Of a stretch of DNA of 64,000 nucleotides, positions 43,353 to 52,336 are shown in pieces. A model generated the notes under the pieces. That model searched no databases and was not told the origin of the DNA. It worked only from the letters and a program-made list of their open reading frames with translations. The position numbers were made by a program, and so were the translations under genes. Every line of letters begins with the position of its first letter. Positions within the stretch are counted from its first letter, which is position 1. Source of the DNA: Bacteriovoracaceae bacterium (GTDB lineage Bacteria > Bdellovibrionota > Bacteriovoracia > Bacteriovoracales > Bacteriovoracaceae); NCBI GenBank assembly GCA_029865945.1, contig JARXAH010000048.1:1-64000 (forward strand). The letters run 5' to 3'.

Positions 43353-44475
43353 TGAACAAAAAGAATATCAAGAACTTGCGCTTAAGTTTGCAAAAAATGA
43401 AATGATACCCAACGCCGCGAAATTTGATGAAAGTGGCGAATTCCCAAAAGAAATTTTTGAGAAGGCATGGCAAGCGGGATTATTGAACACATGTGTCCCG
43501 GTGGAATATGGCGGCGCTGGATTTTCAAATTTAGATGCTGTCCTCATCGGTGAATGCTTGGCCTACGGTTGTATGGGAATGAATAGCAGTATGATGGCCA
43601 ACGACTTGGCGCTACTTCCGATTGTGATTGCAGGAACTGCGGAGCAAAAGAAAAAATTCTTAACTCCCTTTACGGAAAAATTTTTGTTGGCCTCCTTTTG
43701 TTTAACGGAGCCAGAAAATGGATCGGATGCGGCGGGCATAAAGACGAGCATTGTGGATAAGGGTGATCACTATGAAGTGAACGGAAATAAAATGTGGATT
43801 ACCAATGGTGGTTATGCCGACTTGTATGTTGTGTATGGAACAAAAGATGCATCACTCAAGAATAAGGGAATCTCTTGTGTGGTGGTGCCAAAAGGGACTG
43901 CGGGAATTGAAATTGGAAAGAAAGAAGATAAGCTTGGGCACAGAGCTTCGGATACAAGAGCAATAACTTTCAACAAAGTAAAAGTTCCTAAGGAAAATTT
44001 GCTTGGAAAAGAAGGTGAGGGCTGGCAAATTGCCATGAAGACCCTAGATCACTCACGGCCACTAGTGGCGGCATCGGCGGTGGGTGGAGCTCAAAGAGCG
44101 ATGGATTTGGCAGTGAAATACGCTCTTGAAAGAAAACAATTTGGAAAAAGTATTTCTGAATTTCAGGCGGTGCAATTTATGTTAGCAGAAATGGGAATGC
44201 GAACAGAAGCATCACGCATGTTAGTGTACCAAGCGGCGTGGATGGCAGATCAAAAAATTCGCAACACAAAAGTGGCCAGTATCGCCAAGGCCATGGCGAG
44301 TGACGGACTCATGCAAACGGCGACCGATGCGGTGCAAATTTATGGGGGATATGGTTACAGCAAAGAATACCCTATTGAGAAAATTTTTAGAGATGCAAAA
44401 TTACTGCAAATTTATGAAGGAACATCGCAAATACAACGAATGGTGATTGCCAGAGAATTATTAAGAAGCAACTAA
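43333..44475 (+). CDS. Acyl-CoA dehydrogenase
   Basis: 380 residues. Signatures are FCLTEPENGSDAAGIKTS, MWITNGGYADLYVVYG, GHRASDTRAITFNKVKVP, ERKQFGKSISEFQAVQFMLA, and YEGTSQIQRMVIARELL with the catalytic Glu. A short-chain-type substrate is likely (YGGYGYSKEYPIEKIFRDAK) but not certain. It introduces the first double bond in fatty-acid or branched-chain acyl-CoA oxidation and passes electrons to the downstream ETF. RBS AAAGGAAATCTAC. It overlaps folK by 20 bases. Confidence 0.95.
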   Translation: MDFSLSSEQKEYQELALKFAKNEMIPNAAKFDESGEFPKEIFEKAWQAGLLNTCVPVEYGGAGFSNLDAVLIGECLAYGCMGMNSSMMANDLALLPIVIAGTAEQKKKFLTPFTEKFLLASFCLTEPENGSDAAGIKTSIVDKGDHYEVNGNKMWITNGGYADLYVVYGTKDASLKNKGISCVVVPKGTAGIEIGKKEDKLGHRASDTRAITFNKVKVPKENLLGKEGEGWQIAMKTLDHSRPLVAASAVGGAQRAMDLAVKYALERKQFGKSISEFQAVQFMLAEMGMRTEASRMLVYQAAWMADQKIRNTKVASIAKAMASDGLMQTATDAVQIYGGYGYSKEYPIEKIFRDAKLLQIYEGTSQIQRMVIARELLRSN

Positions 44476-44495
44476 ATATAAACCAAGGAGAAGTT

Positions 44496-45287
44496 ATGAA
44501 AAATATTTTCGTGCTCGTAAAACAAGTTCCCGATACCGAAACCAAAATTATTCCCAAGGCCGATGGCAGTTATGTGGAAGTCACTAACATCAAATGGATT
44601 ATGAATCCTTATGATGAATTTGCAGTCGAGCAGTCGTTGCTAATTAAGACCGCATTTCCGGAATGTAATGTCACTGTGGTGCGCGTTGGTACAGTGAGTG
44701 ACAACGAATGTTTAAGAACAGCGATGGCGATGGGCGCAGACGACGCAATTTTAGTGGAAAGTGAAGGATTGATTGATTCTTTCACAACCGCTAAGGCCAT
44801 CAAAGGTGCGATTGAAAAATCCGGACGAACACCAGATTTAATTTTGAGTGGCAAACAAGCGATTGATGATGATGCGCTCCAGGTTCCTCAATTGTTGGCA
44901 GGGCTCATGAATTTGCCATCCGTTTCTGTGGTGGTGGGATTTGAAGTCGCCGGGAATGTAGTGAAACTTAAGCGCGAAGTGGAAGGTGGATCCATTGAAA
45001 TTTACGAACTGAATGCACCTTTGGTGGTTGCCTGTAACAAAGGACTAAACACTCCAAGGTACGCTTCTCTTCCAGGTATTATGAAGGCGAAGAAAAAGCC
45101 GCTTGCTCAATACAAACTAAGTGACGTGGGCGTCAGTGCTAGCGATACAAAAGTGAAATATCATGGATTTCAATTGCCGCCAGAAAAACCGGCGGGTAAA
45201 AAATTTGATGCCATGGATGATGCGAAAGCGGGTGCCATCGTAAAAGATGTGGTGGGTTTACTTCGCAACGAAGCGAAGGTGATTTAA
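44496..45287 (+). CDS. etfB: Electron transfer flavoprotein subunit beta
   Basis: 263 residues. N-terminal FVLVKQVPDTETKIIPK, NPYDEFAVEQSLLIK, AMGADDAILVESEGLIDS, and SGKQAIDDDALQVPQLLAGL are all EtfB signatures. It forms a heterodimer with EtfA that takes electrons from acyl-CoA dehydrogenases. It starts 20 bases after the dehydrogenase gene with AAGGAG before ATG. Together acd-etfB-etfA form a beta-oxidation unit. Confidence 0.97.
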   Translation: MKNIFVLVKQVPDTETKIIPKADGSYVEVTNIKWIMNPYDEFAVEQSLLIKTAFPECNVTVVRVGTVSDNECLRTAMAMGADDAILVESEGLIDSFTTAKAIKGAIEKSGRTPDLILSGKQAIDDDALQVPQLLAGLMNLPSVSVVVGFEVAGNVVKLKREVEGGSIEIYELNAPLVVACNKGLNTPRYASLPGIMKAKKKPLAQYKLSDVGVSASDTKVKYHGFQLPPEKPAGKKFDAMDDAKAGAIVKDVVGLLRNEAKVI

Positions 45288-45334
45288 TTTAATTTAAGTT
45301 AATTTTTAAAACTTTTTTTTATAAGGATTTCATT

Positions 45335-46309
45335 ATGGCAAAAATACTCATCGTTTCAGAATTGAATCAATCGTCCTTGCCTAAATCAGTCACCATCGAA
45401 ATATTAGGAAAATGCAAAGGGCATCAAATCGATGTGGCCTTTGTGGGAGCTGGCCCCAGCGAAGCTGGAAGTAAAATGCTCGCCGAGTATGGGGCGCAAA
45501 ATATTTTAGTACTTAAGAGTGATAAGTTAAGTAGTTATTCTTGCGAAGGATACAGCGCGGCGGTGAAAGAAGTGGCGAAGAGTGGTGGTTATCACTATAT
45601 TTTCACGGGTGCTACGGCCGCAGGAAAAGATTATTTTCCTCGCTTGTCAGCTGAATTACAAACAGGACTTGCCAGTGACGTAACGAACTTTACTTGGGAA
45701 GGTGATAAATTTTTTGGAACCAGGCCATTTTTTGCTGGAAAGTGCTTGGCCAAAGTAGAAATGCAGGGGAGTGGTCCGCATCTCATAAGCATTCGTCCCA
45801 ACGCACTTGGAATGCCGACGGAAAAAGCGGCGGCGGCTGGTGCTGGGAAGGTGAGTGATACCGCAGTGAACGTTTCAGAAGTGAAAGCATTGGTAAAATC
45901 CATCATTAAGGCAGCAAGTAGTAAAGTGGATTTAACGGAAGCCAATGTTATTGTCTCTGGTGGAAGGGCGATGAAGAATGCGGAAAATTTTAAAATCTTA
46001 GATGAACTTGCTGATGTGATTGGCGCAACAGTGGGTGCTTCGAGGGCCGCCGTGGATTCTGGTTTTGCACCGCACGCGATGCAAGTGGGACAGACAGGAA
46101 AAACCGTATCGCCTAGTTTGTATATTGCTTGTGGAATTTCTGGATCGATTCAGCATTTGGCGGGAATGCGAACGTCAAAAGTGATCGTCGCCGTGAACAC
46201 GGATCCCGAGGCGCCGATTTTTACGAGAGCTGATTATGGAATTGTGGGCGATTTATTTAAAATTGTTCCGATTCTAACGAAAGAATTTAAGGCGTTGCTA
46301 GGAAAGTAG
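45335..46309 (+). CDS. etfA: Electron transfer flavoprotein subunit alpha
   Basis: 324 residues. The FAD-binding C-terminal domain shows GGRAMKNAENFKILDELADV, GASRAAVDSGFAPHAMQVGQ, GKTVSPSLYIACGISGSIQH and AVNTDPEAPIF. The N-terminal half shows ATAAGKDYFPRLSAELQTGL and ASDVTNF. It pairs with EtfB; electrons normally go to ETF-quinone oxidoreductase, not found here. It follows etfB by 47 bases. Confidence 0.97.
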   Translation: MAKILIVSELNQSSLPKSVTIEILGKCKGHQIDVAFVGAGPSEAGSKMLAEYGAQNILVLKSDKLSSYSCEGYSAAVKEVAKSGGYHYIFTGATAAGKDYFPRLSAELQTGLASDVTNFTWEGDKFFGTRPFFAGKCLAKVEMQGSGPHLISIRPNALGMPTEKAAAAGAGKVSDTAVNVSEVKALVKSIIKAASSKVDLTEANVIVSGGRAMKNAENFKILDELADVIGATVGASRAAVDSGFAPHAMQVGQTGKTVSPSLYIACGISGSIQHLAGMRTSKVIVAVNTDPEAPIFTRADYGIVGDLFKIVPILTKEFKALLGK

Positions 46310-46322
46310 AATTTTTCAAATT

Positions 46323-46363
46323 GTTGATTGGTAGAAATGAGAAATAAATTTCGACCAATCAAC
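46323..46363. terminator. Convergent hairpin between etfA and the next gene
   Basis: A 16-base inverted repeat with one mismatch: arms at 46323-46338 and 46348-46363, 9-base loop. It lies between the etfA stop and the convergent gene's stop. No strong T run follows on either strand, so termination efficiency is uncertain. Confidence 0.5.
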
Positions 46364-46365
46364 TC

Positions 46366-47256
46366 CTAGTAAGAAATTTCAGCATCATTAGCAGGAACTT
46401 CCTGGTTATCCACTGAGCTATTATTAGAAGTATCAGAAATTGAATGATAATCCTGGGCCACGGCCGGAGTAGCCATTTCAACTACGCTTCCTTCTGAAGC
46501 AATCGATTTACTTGCATCGACACTGTCATTAACGTGACCATTCATGCTTGCAATCGCAAGTGCTTCTTCTTGTTGTCTTTGTTGTTCTTCCATCATTTTT
46601 TCAGCATACTGTTGTTGTTGTTCTTCCGCCTCTTCACTATTGAAACGAAGTCTCATTCCTTGCATTGGCCCTGTAATAAAATTCACTAAGTAAGCAGTAT
46701 TTGATATAGGGTAAACCATTCCTTGAATATCTTGTCCATCTTTTTGAAATCGAAAAACGTTTCCTTCGATTTTCAAATCAGCTAATTCCACCGCATCCAC
46801 TCCTGGGATAGAAAATGAAAGCGATTTAATATTTCCATTTTCCGTACTGATTTCTCCTGAGATATCTGCCTTGTTTATTCCTTGATTAATGTTTGGTGAG
46901 TACGCTTCAACCAATGTTAAGGTTTCAGATTCTTTTTTCATGACAGAGTTATTCGTCGGCATAACTACGGGTGTATCGAGCGCTTGTTTTTCTAAATAGG
47001 AAACTTCCGCGGCTACATTTCCAGGGAGTTCATTAACATTTTTTGTATAATTGGGAGAGGTTACTCCTTGAGCAACGACAGCGTTAGTAGAAATATTTTT
47101 AGCAAAAAATTCATCATTAAATTGTTCATCTTTAACGACGATAATATTACTCCAAGTATTGATAATTGAGATGCCTAGTAAAATGACTGCACCGCCAATC
47201 AATATGTTTTTCGTTGAGAAACTTACTGACAAATGATTTGACGTTGCTGAATTCAT
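46366..47256 (-). CDS. Membrane-anchored protein of unknown function
   Basis: 296 residues. One hydrophobic helix at about 18-38, then a low-complexity periplasmic part. A strand-rich region lies at about 130-205 (GNVFRFQKDGQDIQGMVYP; NFITGPMQGMRLRFN), followed by a Gln/Glu-rich coiled coil at about 209-232 and an acidic Ser-rich tail. I recognise no family. It is monocistronic and its promoter region holds an 8-base inverted repeat at 47362-47386. Confidence 0.6.
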   Translation of the reverse strand: MNSATSNHLSVSFSTKNILIGGAVILLGISIINTWSNIIVVKDEQFNDEFFAKNISTNAVVAQGVTSPNYTKNVNELPGNVAAEVSYLEKQALDTPVVMPTNNSVMKKESETLTLVEAYSPNINQGINKADISGEISTENGNIKSLSFSIPGVDAVELADLKIEGNVFRFQKDGQDIQGMVYPISNTAYLVNFITGPMQGMRLRFNSEEAEEQQQQYAEKMMEEQQRQQEEALAIASMNGHVNDSVDASKSIASEGSVVEMATPAVAQDYHSISDTSNNSSVDNQEVPANDAEISY

Positions 47257-47361
47257 AATTACCTCTTGCCACTTTCATTGCAAGGGGAGTACCAAATTCA
47301 GCTATGGGTGATTTGTCTAATTTTAAGACAGTGAACGAAATTTAACTATCTGTATTTATTC

Positions 47362-47386
47362 TTGATAACGTAAATAAAGTTATCAA
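47362..47386. promoter_or_regulatory. Inverted repeat TTGATAAC/GTTATCAA, operator-like
   Basis: Perfect 8-base arms (47362-47369 and 47379-47386) with a 9-base spacer, upstream of the minus-strand membrane protein and of a possible plus-strand RNA. This could be a binding site for a dimeric regulator. Confidence 0.35.
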
Positions 47387-47462
47387 AAATGAAACGCATT
47401 CAAATGTTAAACGTATTGATAATAGGCAGGGTGTGAATAAATGATCAGACTGTCTAAATATT

Positions 47463-47531
47463 AGTCGCAACTCAGGAGGTACAAAACCGGGAACGCAAGG
47501 CAAAGAGTTTTGGTCTTTTTTAACTGCGACT
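47463..47531 (+). ncRNA. Candidate structured plus-strand small RNA
   Basis: A perfect 7-base closing stem joins AGTCGCA (47463-47469) and TGCGACT (47525-47531). Inside, CAAAAC (47482-47487) pairs with GTTTTG (47507-47512) and is followed by TTTTTT (47516-47521), as in a terminator. A weak promoter (TTGATA at 47416, TAAATG at 47438) lies upstream. No plus-strand gene follows. It does not match any RNA family I can name. Confidence 0.3.
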
Positions 47532-47722
47532 TAGTCGATTTTTTTCATGGATCCCATATAATCAGCGTGGCTCGACCTAAAGCGCTTAATGGCGATCACC
47601 ACAATTTCATCGACGCTCAAGTGACTGTTTTGGGACATGATTTCAAGTGATTCGATAACAGATTTTTCGATTTTTACTTTCAATTCTGCAAGTTCACCCT
47701 GATTATGCTTTTGAGTCTTCAT
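47531..47722 (-). CDS. Small ribbon-helix-helix-like protein
   Basis: 63 residues. The pattern LKVKIEKSVIESLEIMSQNS followed by LSVDEIVVIAIKRFRSS, one strand and two helices, resembles a ribbon-helix-helix DNA-binding domain. A toxin partner is not seen next to it, so an antitoxin role is unsupported. It follows a 123-residue gene after 36 bases. Confidence 0.5.
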   Translation of the reverse strand: MKTQKHNQGELAELKVKIEKSVIESLEIMSQNSHLSVDEIVVIAIKRFRSSHADYMGSMKKID

Positions 47723-47758
47723 AAACTTCCTTTCAAATTATTTAGTAAAGTTAATTAA

Positions 47759-48130
47759 TTAATAGCTAATAATAGATTCTGAACTGAGACTTAAGATTTT
47801 GTGAAGGGCCTTTTTTTCTTGGTAGGAATCTAAGAGATTTATAACCAATCTATCAAAATGATAATTAATAGTGGGATGGTCAACAATAAACAAGTCAGAC
47901 TCAATGTCATCTTCATACCTACACTCCATGATATGACGTTGATGAAAATAAAACTCTAAAAGCCCTGCAAATCCATTTCCAAAAGTGGATGAGGTAAAGT
48001 GGATGGGTGTCCCGGCCAGAAAATAAATTTCTCCCAGTTCAACCTCACTTCCTTCCTCAACTAAAAGTTGCTTTCCCGAAAAATTTGATTTTTTCTTGGT
48101 CCGCAATTCACTTAAAAGATTTGGCAGCAT
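47759..48130 (-). CDS. Hypothetical protein downstream of mrp
   Basis: 123 residues, no signal peptide. The segment GEIYFLAGTPIHFTSSTFGNGFAGLLEFYF loosely resembles the PATAN/DUF4388 pattern (short hairpin, then Gly-rich turn and helix); this is a weak likeness. It starts 30 bases after the mrp stop and probably shares its transcript. Confidence 0.55.
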   Translation of the reverse strand: MLPNLLSELRTKKKSNFSGKQLLVEEGSEVELGEIYFLAGTPIHFTSSTFGNGFAGLLEFYFHQRHIMECRYEDDIESDLFIVDHPTINYHFDRLVINLLDSYQEKKALHKILSLSSESIISY

Positions 48131-48160
48131 AAACTTTACATTCGCTTCAAATTCTAAATG

Positions 48161-49297
48161 TTATTGATTAAATCGCTTTACGATCTGGTTGGCAATTTCA
48201 AAGTAAGTTTTTCCAATAAAACTAGTATCATTTTGTCTTACACTCATAAACGGTACTCCCGAATCGGAACCTTTTCTCATGGATGGGTCGAGTCCAATTT
48301 TTCCAAGAAGCGGAACGTCTAATTCGCGTGATTTTTTTTCAACGCCGCCTTCACCAAAAATAAAATGTTTTTTATCGCACTGATCGCAAATAAAATAACT
48401 CATGTTTTCCACAAGCCCAATGATAGGAATTTGCATTTTGCGAAACATCTCTAGGCCTTTTACTGCATCGAGGAGTGCCAAATCTTGCGGCGTTGACACG
48501 ATGACCACCCCATCAAGTTTTGTGTTCTGAATCATAGACAATTGGATGTCGCCAGTTCCGGGTGGCAAATCGACAATAAGAAAATCGGTATCACCCCATT
48601 CCACGTCGAAGAGAAATTGGTTGAGGACACCCCCCAGCATAGGGCCTCGCCAAATGACCGGATTATTTTCTTCGATAAAGAGTCCAAAGCTAATAAATTT
48701 TATTCCATAGGCATCGACGGGGAGAATTTTTTTCTGATCATTGGCCAAAGGCTTGGCCGCACGTTGGTTAAGTAGCATCGGAACACTTGGCCCGTATACA
48801 TCGGCATCCAAGAGCCCCACTTTGTTTCCCTTGGCCGCTAGCGCTAAGGCAATATTAACTGCGACTGTTGACTTACCCACACCACCCTTGCCTGAGCCAA
48901 CCGCAATTAAATGTTTCACTCCTGGAACGGACTTTTTATTGCCAATAGCTCCGTGACCCACTTGCAGCTGCGCCGGGGATCCAGGATTCTTCGGTTTATC
49001 CACCGGAGTGGAATCTGTTTTTTGAATGTTCTTAAAAACATCTTCTGATCGATCAGATATGGTAAAAATTTTTATTTTTTCCGCGGGCACACTACCTTTC
49101 AATGCAAGGATAATGGATTTTTCAATTTCTCGTTTTTGCTCTGGGGAAATTCCATCACGGCGGTATTGTATGTGCAAAAATCCCTCGTCCCAAATTAATT
49201 TTGTCAGTCGATCTTCTTCTATTAAAGACCGCTCTGAATTGGGATTTTTAATGATTTTAAGTAAATCTTTGATAGACTCTAATTTGACATTATCCAC
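48161..49297 (-). CDS. mrp: Mrp/ApbC-family Fe-S cluster carrier ATPase
   Basis: 378 residues. A MIP18-like N-terminal domain (about 1-90) precedes a P-loop GSGKGGVGKSTVAVNIALAL at about 133, a deviant Walker A of the MinD/Mrp type. DADVYGPSVPMLL and FLIVDLPPGTGDIQL follow, then CDQC (about 313-316), the cluster-bridging Cys pair. Mrp binds and transfers Fe-S clusters as a dimer. It begins a minus-strand group with two small unknown genes. Confidence 0.93.
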   Translation of the reverse strand: MDNVKLESIKDLLKIIKNPNSERSLIEEDRLTKLIWDEGFLHIQYRRDGISPEQKREIEKSIILALKGSVPAEKIKIFTISDRSEDVFKNIQKTDSTPVDKPKNPGSPAQLQVGHGAIGNKKSVPGVKHLIAVGSGKGGVGKSTVAVNIALALAAKGNKVGLLDADVYGPSVPMLLNQRAAKPLANDQKKILPVDAYGIKFISFGLFIEENNPVIWRGPMLGGVLNQFLFDVEWGDTDFLIVDLPPGTGDIQLSMIQNTKLDGVVIVSTPQDLALLDAVKGLEMFRKMQIPIIGLVENMSYFICDQCDKKHFIFGEGGVEKKSRELDVPLLGKIGLDPSMRKGSDSGVPFMSVRQNDTSFIGKTYFEIANQIVKRFNQ

Positions 49298-49397
49298 GAA
49301 TTCTCCGATTAATTAATTGGTAATGGAACCACAGGATAGAACCCACAATTCCTTGAGCTGATTCCTATCCCTTAACTTAGGCAATTGGAAGCAAAAA

Positions 49398-49907
49398 TTG
49401 AAGAGTAAAAGATCAAAATTAGTAGTTAATCCGAATTTTCAGTGGAAAGTGATCATTTATCTTAATGGACTACTGGTCGTTCTCCTTACACCCTACTATT
49501 TTTTCTGGGACAGCATCATTGAGCGACTATCACGCTACGCTTTTTTAAGTCCTATGCAGGTCAGTGTTCTTAAAAATCAAACACTTTTTTATATGATTGT
49601 GATCGAGTCACTGATTCACTTTGTCTTAAGCATTTTTTTGTTATTTATGACTCACCGAATTGCTGGGCCCATGGTCAGGTTTAGAAAAATCCTTGAGTTT
49701 TTTACTCAGAATACCTATCCCAAACAAATCAAGATGCGTAAGAATGATCATTTTTTAGAACTCGAACCACTTCTGAACGCCGTTAATGTTAAAATGCGAC
49801 AAAATTACTTAGAAAGAGAAAGCGCAGTTCAACTACTTGAAGAAATATCTCTCGAAAATGATGGTAAATACGAGTCCCAAGTTGCGCAATTCAGACAACC
49901 TAAATAA
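49398..49907 (+). CDS. Two-helix membrane protein with HAMP-like segment
   Basis: 169 residues. Hydrophobic helices at about 17-37 and 63-86, then HRIAGPMVRFRKILEF, a HAMP-like start, and a helical cytoplasmic tail. No effector domain is attached. The start is TTG at 49398. It could relay a signal to another protein, but no partner is evident. It is divergent from mrp. Confidence 0.6.
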   Translation: MKSKRSKLVVNPNFQWKVIIYLNGLLVVLLTPYYFFWDSIIERLSRYAFLSPMQVSVLKNQTLFYMIVIESLIHFVLSIFLLFMTHRIAGPMVRFRKILEFFTQNTYPKQIKMRKNDHFLELEPLLNAVNVKMRQNYLERESAVQLLEEISLENDGKYESQVAQFRQPK

Positions 49908-50024
49908 GTAAACTAAAAAAAACTTTCCCATCTATCATGCCGACTCCCTGGTTGTTATACTGAAATCAGTGGGCGTCCCAATTTATTTTTTGATTTATAA
50001 TTTTTAATCTCTTCGGAATAGAAT

Positions 50025-52235
50025 ATGAAATTTTATTTTATGCTTTTTCTACTTTTAGCTTCTCTCTCTTCTATCTCCCAAGAGAAGTCGTCTTACTCCG
50101 AAACCCAAAAATTAAACTCACTCAATGATTTCAAGTTTACCAATTTGGCCTTCAACGATGAAACCCTAAAAATGGAATCACACGAAGATGAATTGCCACC
50201 TTTACCCGCTCAAAATCCTCACGTGGCCTCAACACCCATAACAGATTATGAAAAAGTAAAACTGGAATACCAATTTAGTAATATTACCAAGCAAGAAAAA
50301 CGCAATGCCGCGCTCATCTTAGAAGTGAGAAGAAATAATCAAATCGATAAGGTCGCAAGACAAATTCGTGAATTATCTAAAAGTATCAATTCCGAAACTT
50401 CAATTTTTTTCAAGTACCACGACTGGATAGAGACGTTAGCCAGCATGCTCAAAACGAGTAACAAGCTAGAGAGATTAGTCATTTGCAGAGAGCAATTGGC
50501 AACCAATAAAAATTCCATATTATTTAAAACCCAATTGGAAGGAAGCTGTCAGCAGTGTTTGGTGGATTGGCTAAAAGAGAAAAAATTTTCAAAAAAAATA
50601 AGCACCACCGAAGTGTTTTCGATCATAAGCATTAAGCCAAAATTTTTTCTAGACTCAAGTACAGGCGATCACTTGGTTCCCTATATCAATTCACTAGAGA
50701 GTAAAGAAAAAATTAGTTTTACTGATTTATTATCTCTGGAATCTATCAAGCAAGAATTTTTTCCCTCACCACTGCTATCAAAACAGCTTCAAAGCAACTC
50801 ATCCTTTGCGTCTTATTTTCAAGAACGCGGGCCCAATTTTATCCAGAGACGAAAAAAGATTAGAACCGAACTTAGCAGTAAATTGATGAAAACCTATAGC
50901 TACGGTGGAGAGCCGGTAGCAGATTTATTTTACGACAATACCCTTACTGAAGTGCAAAAAATGGTATCTGATTATAAAGTGATGCTAGATGAAGAATTCG
51001 CTGCTTCAAGATTGATTGTTTTTTCTGATTTTCTCACAAGAAATTCCAGGCAAGATTTGGCAAGAAAGAACTTAGAATTTATAAAGTCTTCATACAACAT
51101 CAGTGAACTCAACATGGTTCTGTATCACTTTAATTACTTATGGTCTTATATCACGGCGGGTGATTATCAATCTTCCATGAAGTATGTCAAAGAGCAGAAG
51201 CTCGATGCTGATTTTCAGAAGTTAGACCCTCAACTGAAATTTTGGATTTCCTATATCTACAAAGAAATTAGGGAGCATGCTAAAGCGCTTAAAAATTTAA
51301 AGTTGTTAGTTGAGGCCCATCCGGTTTCTTATTATGGAGTGATGTCATTAAAATTAATGAAGAGTTTGAGCAAAGCCGATCACGATAGTTTTTTTAAGCA
51401 AAAATTTCAAAAAGAAAATGCCTCTTTTCGCGTCCCTATGGATTACATGAAATTTTATGCTCAAGATTTGAAACGAATTCAAATTTGGTCTGAGATGAAT
51501 ACGTTTGGAATTTTAGACTCTGAATATAAATATTTGCAAAATGATTTGCTCATCAATCATCTTTCTAATGTCGAAGAAGCAAAAAGATTGGATTTTATTT
51601 CTGGGCTTAATCATGTGGTGGGGCTAGTAGTCAATTCTGGAAAATCCTATCTCTCTACCTTTAAGTTACTTTGGGGTGCTTTAGAGCGAAGAGAGCTTAC
51701 TGTGGATTATTTTGTATTAAGAACCCTTTTTCCCACACCGATTAAAGATTTTTTATCAGACATGAAAACCGATATTGATCATGTTTTACTTTATGCATTA
51801 ATTCGCCAAGAATCTGGATTTTTTTCTGGCGCCAAATCTCCGGTGGGGGCAACAGGGCTAATGCAGCTCATGCCATTTACGGCAAAATTATTTGAGCGCA
51901 GCATTTCTAGCGTGCAACTAAAAAATCCTGAAAAGAACCTGGCGATCGGAACTCGTTATTTGAATAAATTACTTAAAAGGTATGATCATAATTTAGTGTT
52001 TACTTTGGCGGCCTACAACGCCGGAGAAAGTCGAGTGAGTCAGTGGCAACAAGGGTATTTTCGTTTTGAAAATATTTTAAATAATGTGGAATCTATTCCC
52101 TTCCAAGAAACTCGCAATTACGTAAAATTAATTTTTAGAAATATCTATTTTTATAAATTAATTATGGAAACGGACGTTAAAGACTCACTAGAATTCAATC
52201 AAATGTTTGATTTAAAGCTAGGATTTAATAAGTAG
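50025..52235 (+). CDS. slt: Soluble lytic transglycosylase (Slt type)
   Basis: 736 residues. The signal peptide ends near SSIS-QE. A long helical superhelix (about 60-570) with TPR-like repeats precedes the catalytic SLT domain: ALIRQESGFFSGAKSPVGAT (catalytic Glu), GLMQLMPFTAKLFE, NLAIGTRYLNKLL, LAAYNAGESRVSQW. It cleaves glycan strands to 1,6-anhydro products in the periplasm. The Glu in RQES is intact. It is monocistronic. Confidence 0.92.
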   Translation: MKFYFMLFLLLASLSSISQEKSSYSETQKLNSLNDFKFTNLAFNDETLKMESHEDELPPLPAQNPHVASTPITDYEKVKLEYQFSNITKQEKRNAALILEVRRNNQIDKVARQIRELSKSINSETSIFFKYHDWIETLASMLKTSNKLERLVICREQLATNKNSILFKTQLEGSCQQCLVDWLKEKKFSKKISTTEVFSIISIKPKFFLDSSTGDHLVPYINSLESKEKISFTDLLSLESIKQEFFPSPLLSKQLQSNSSFASYFQERGPNFIQRRKKIRTELSSKLMKTYSYGGEPVADLFYDNTLTEVQKMVSDYKVMLDEEFAASRLIVFSDFLTRNSRQDLARKNLEFIKSSYNISELNMVLYHFNYLWSYITAGDYQSSMKYVKEQKLDADFQKLDPQLKFWISYIYKEIREHAKALKNLKLLVEAHPVSYYGVMSLKLMKSLSKADHDSFFKQKFQKENASFRVPMDYMKFYAQDLKRIQIWSEMNTFGILDSEYKYLQNDLLINHLSNVEEAKRLDFISGLNHVVGLVVNSGKSYLSTFKLLWGALERRELTVDYFVLRTLFPTPIKDFLSDMKTDIDHVLLYALIRQESGFFSGAKSPVGATGLMQLMPFTAKLFERSISSVQLKNPEKNLAIGTRYLNKLLKRYDHNLVFTLAAYNAGESRVSQWQQGYFRFENILNNVESIPFQETRNYVKLIFRNIYFYKLIMETDVKDSLEFNQMFDLKLGFNK

Positions 52236-52336
52236 TTTCAAATCTGATATGCCTTCAATCAATTCCTCAAATGAGTAGACTAATCTAGCATAGTGTTTTA
52301 CTAGATTACTTACACTTAGATTGAGGAGACCTAGTT

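Noticed and set aside
47463-47531. A c-di-GMP (GEMM) riboswitch because of GGGAACGCAAGGC
   Set aside because: The conserved order of GEMM elements (GGCAAACC, tetraloop hairpin, GGGACGCAAAGCC) is not present, and no plus-strand gene lies downstream.
47531-47722. Toxin-antitoxin module
   Set aside because: Only an RHH-like protein is present; the adjacent 123-residue protein has no toxin-like pattern and lies on the mrp transcript.
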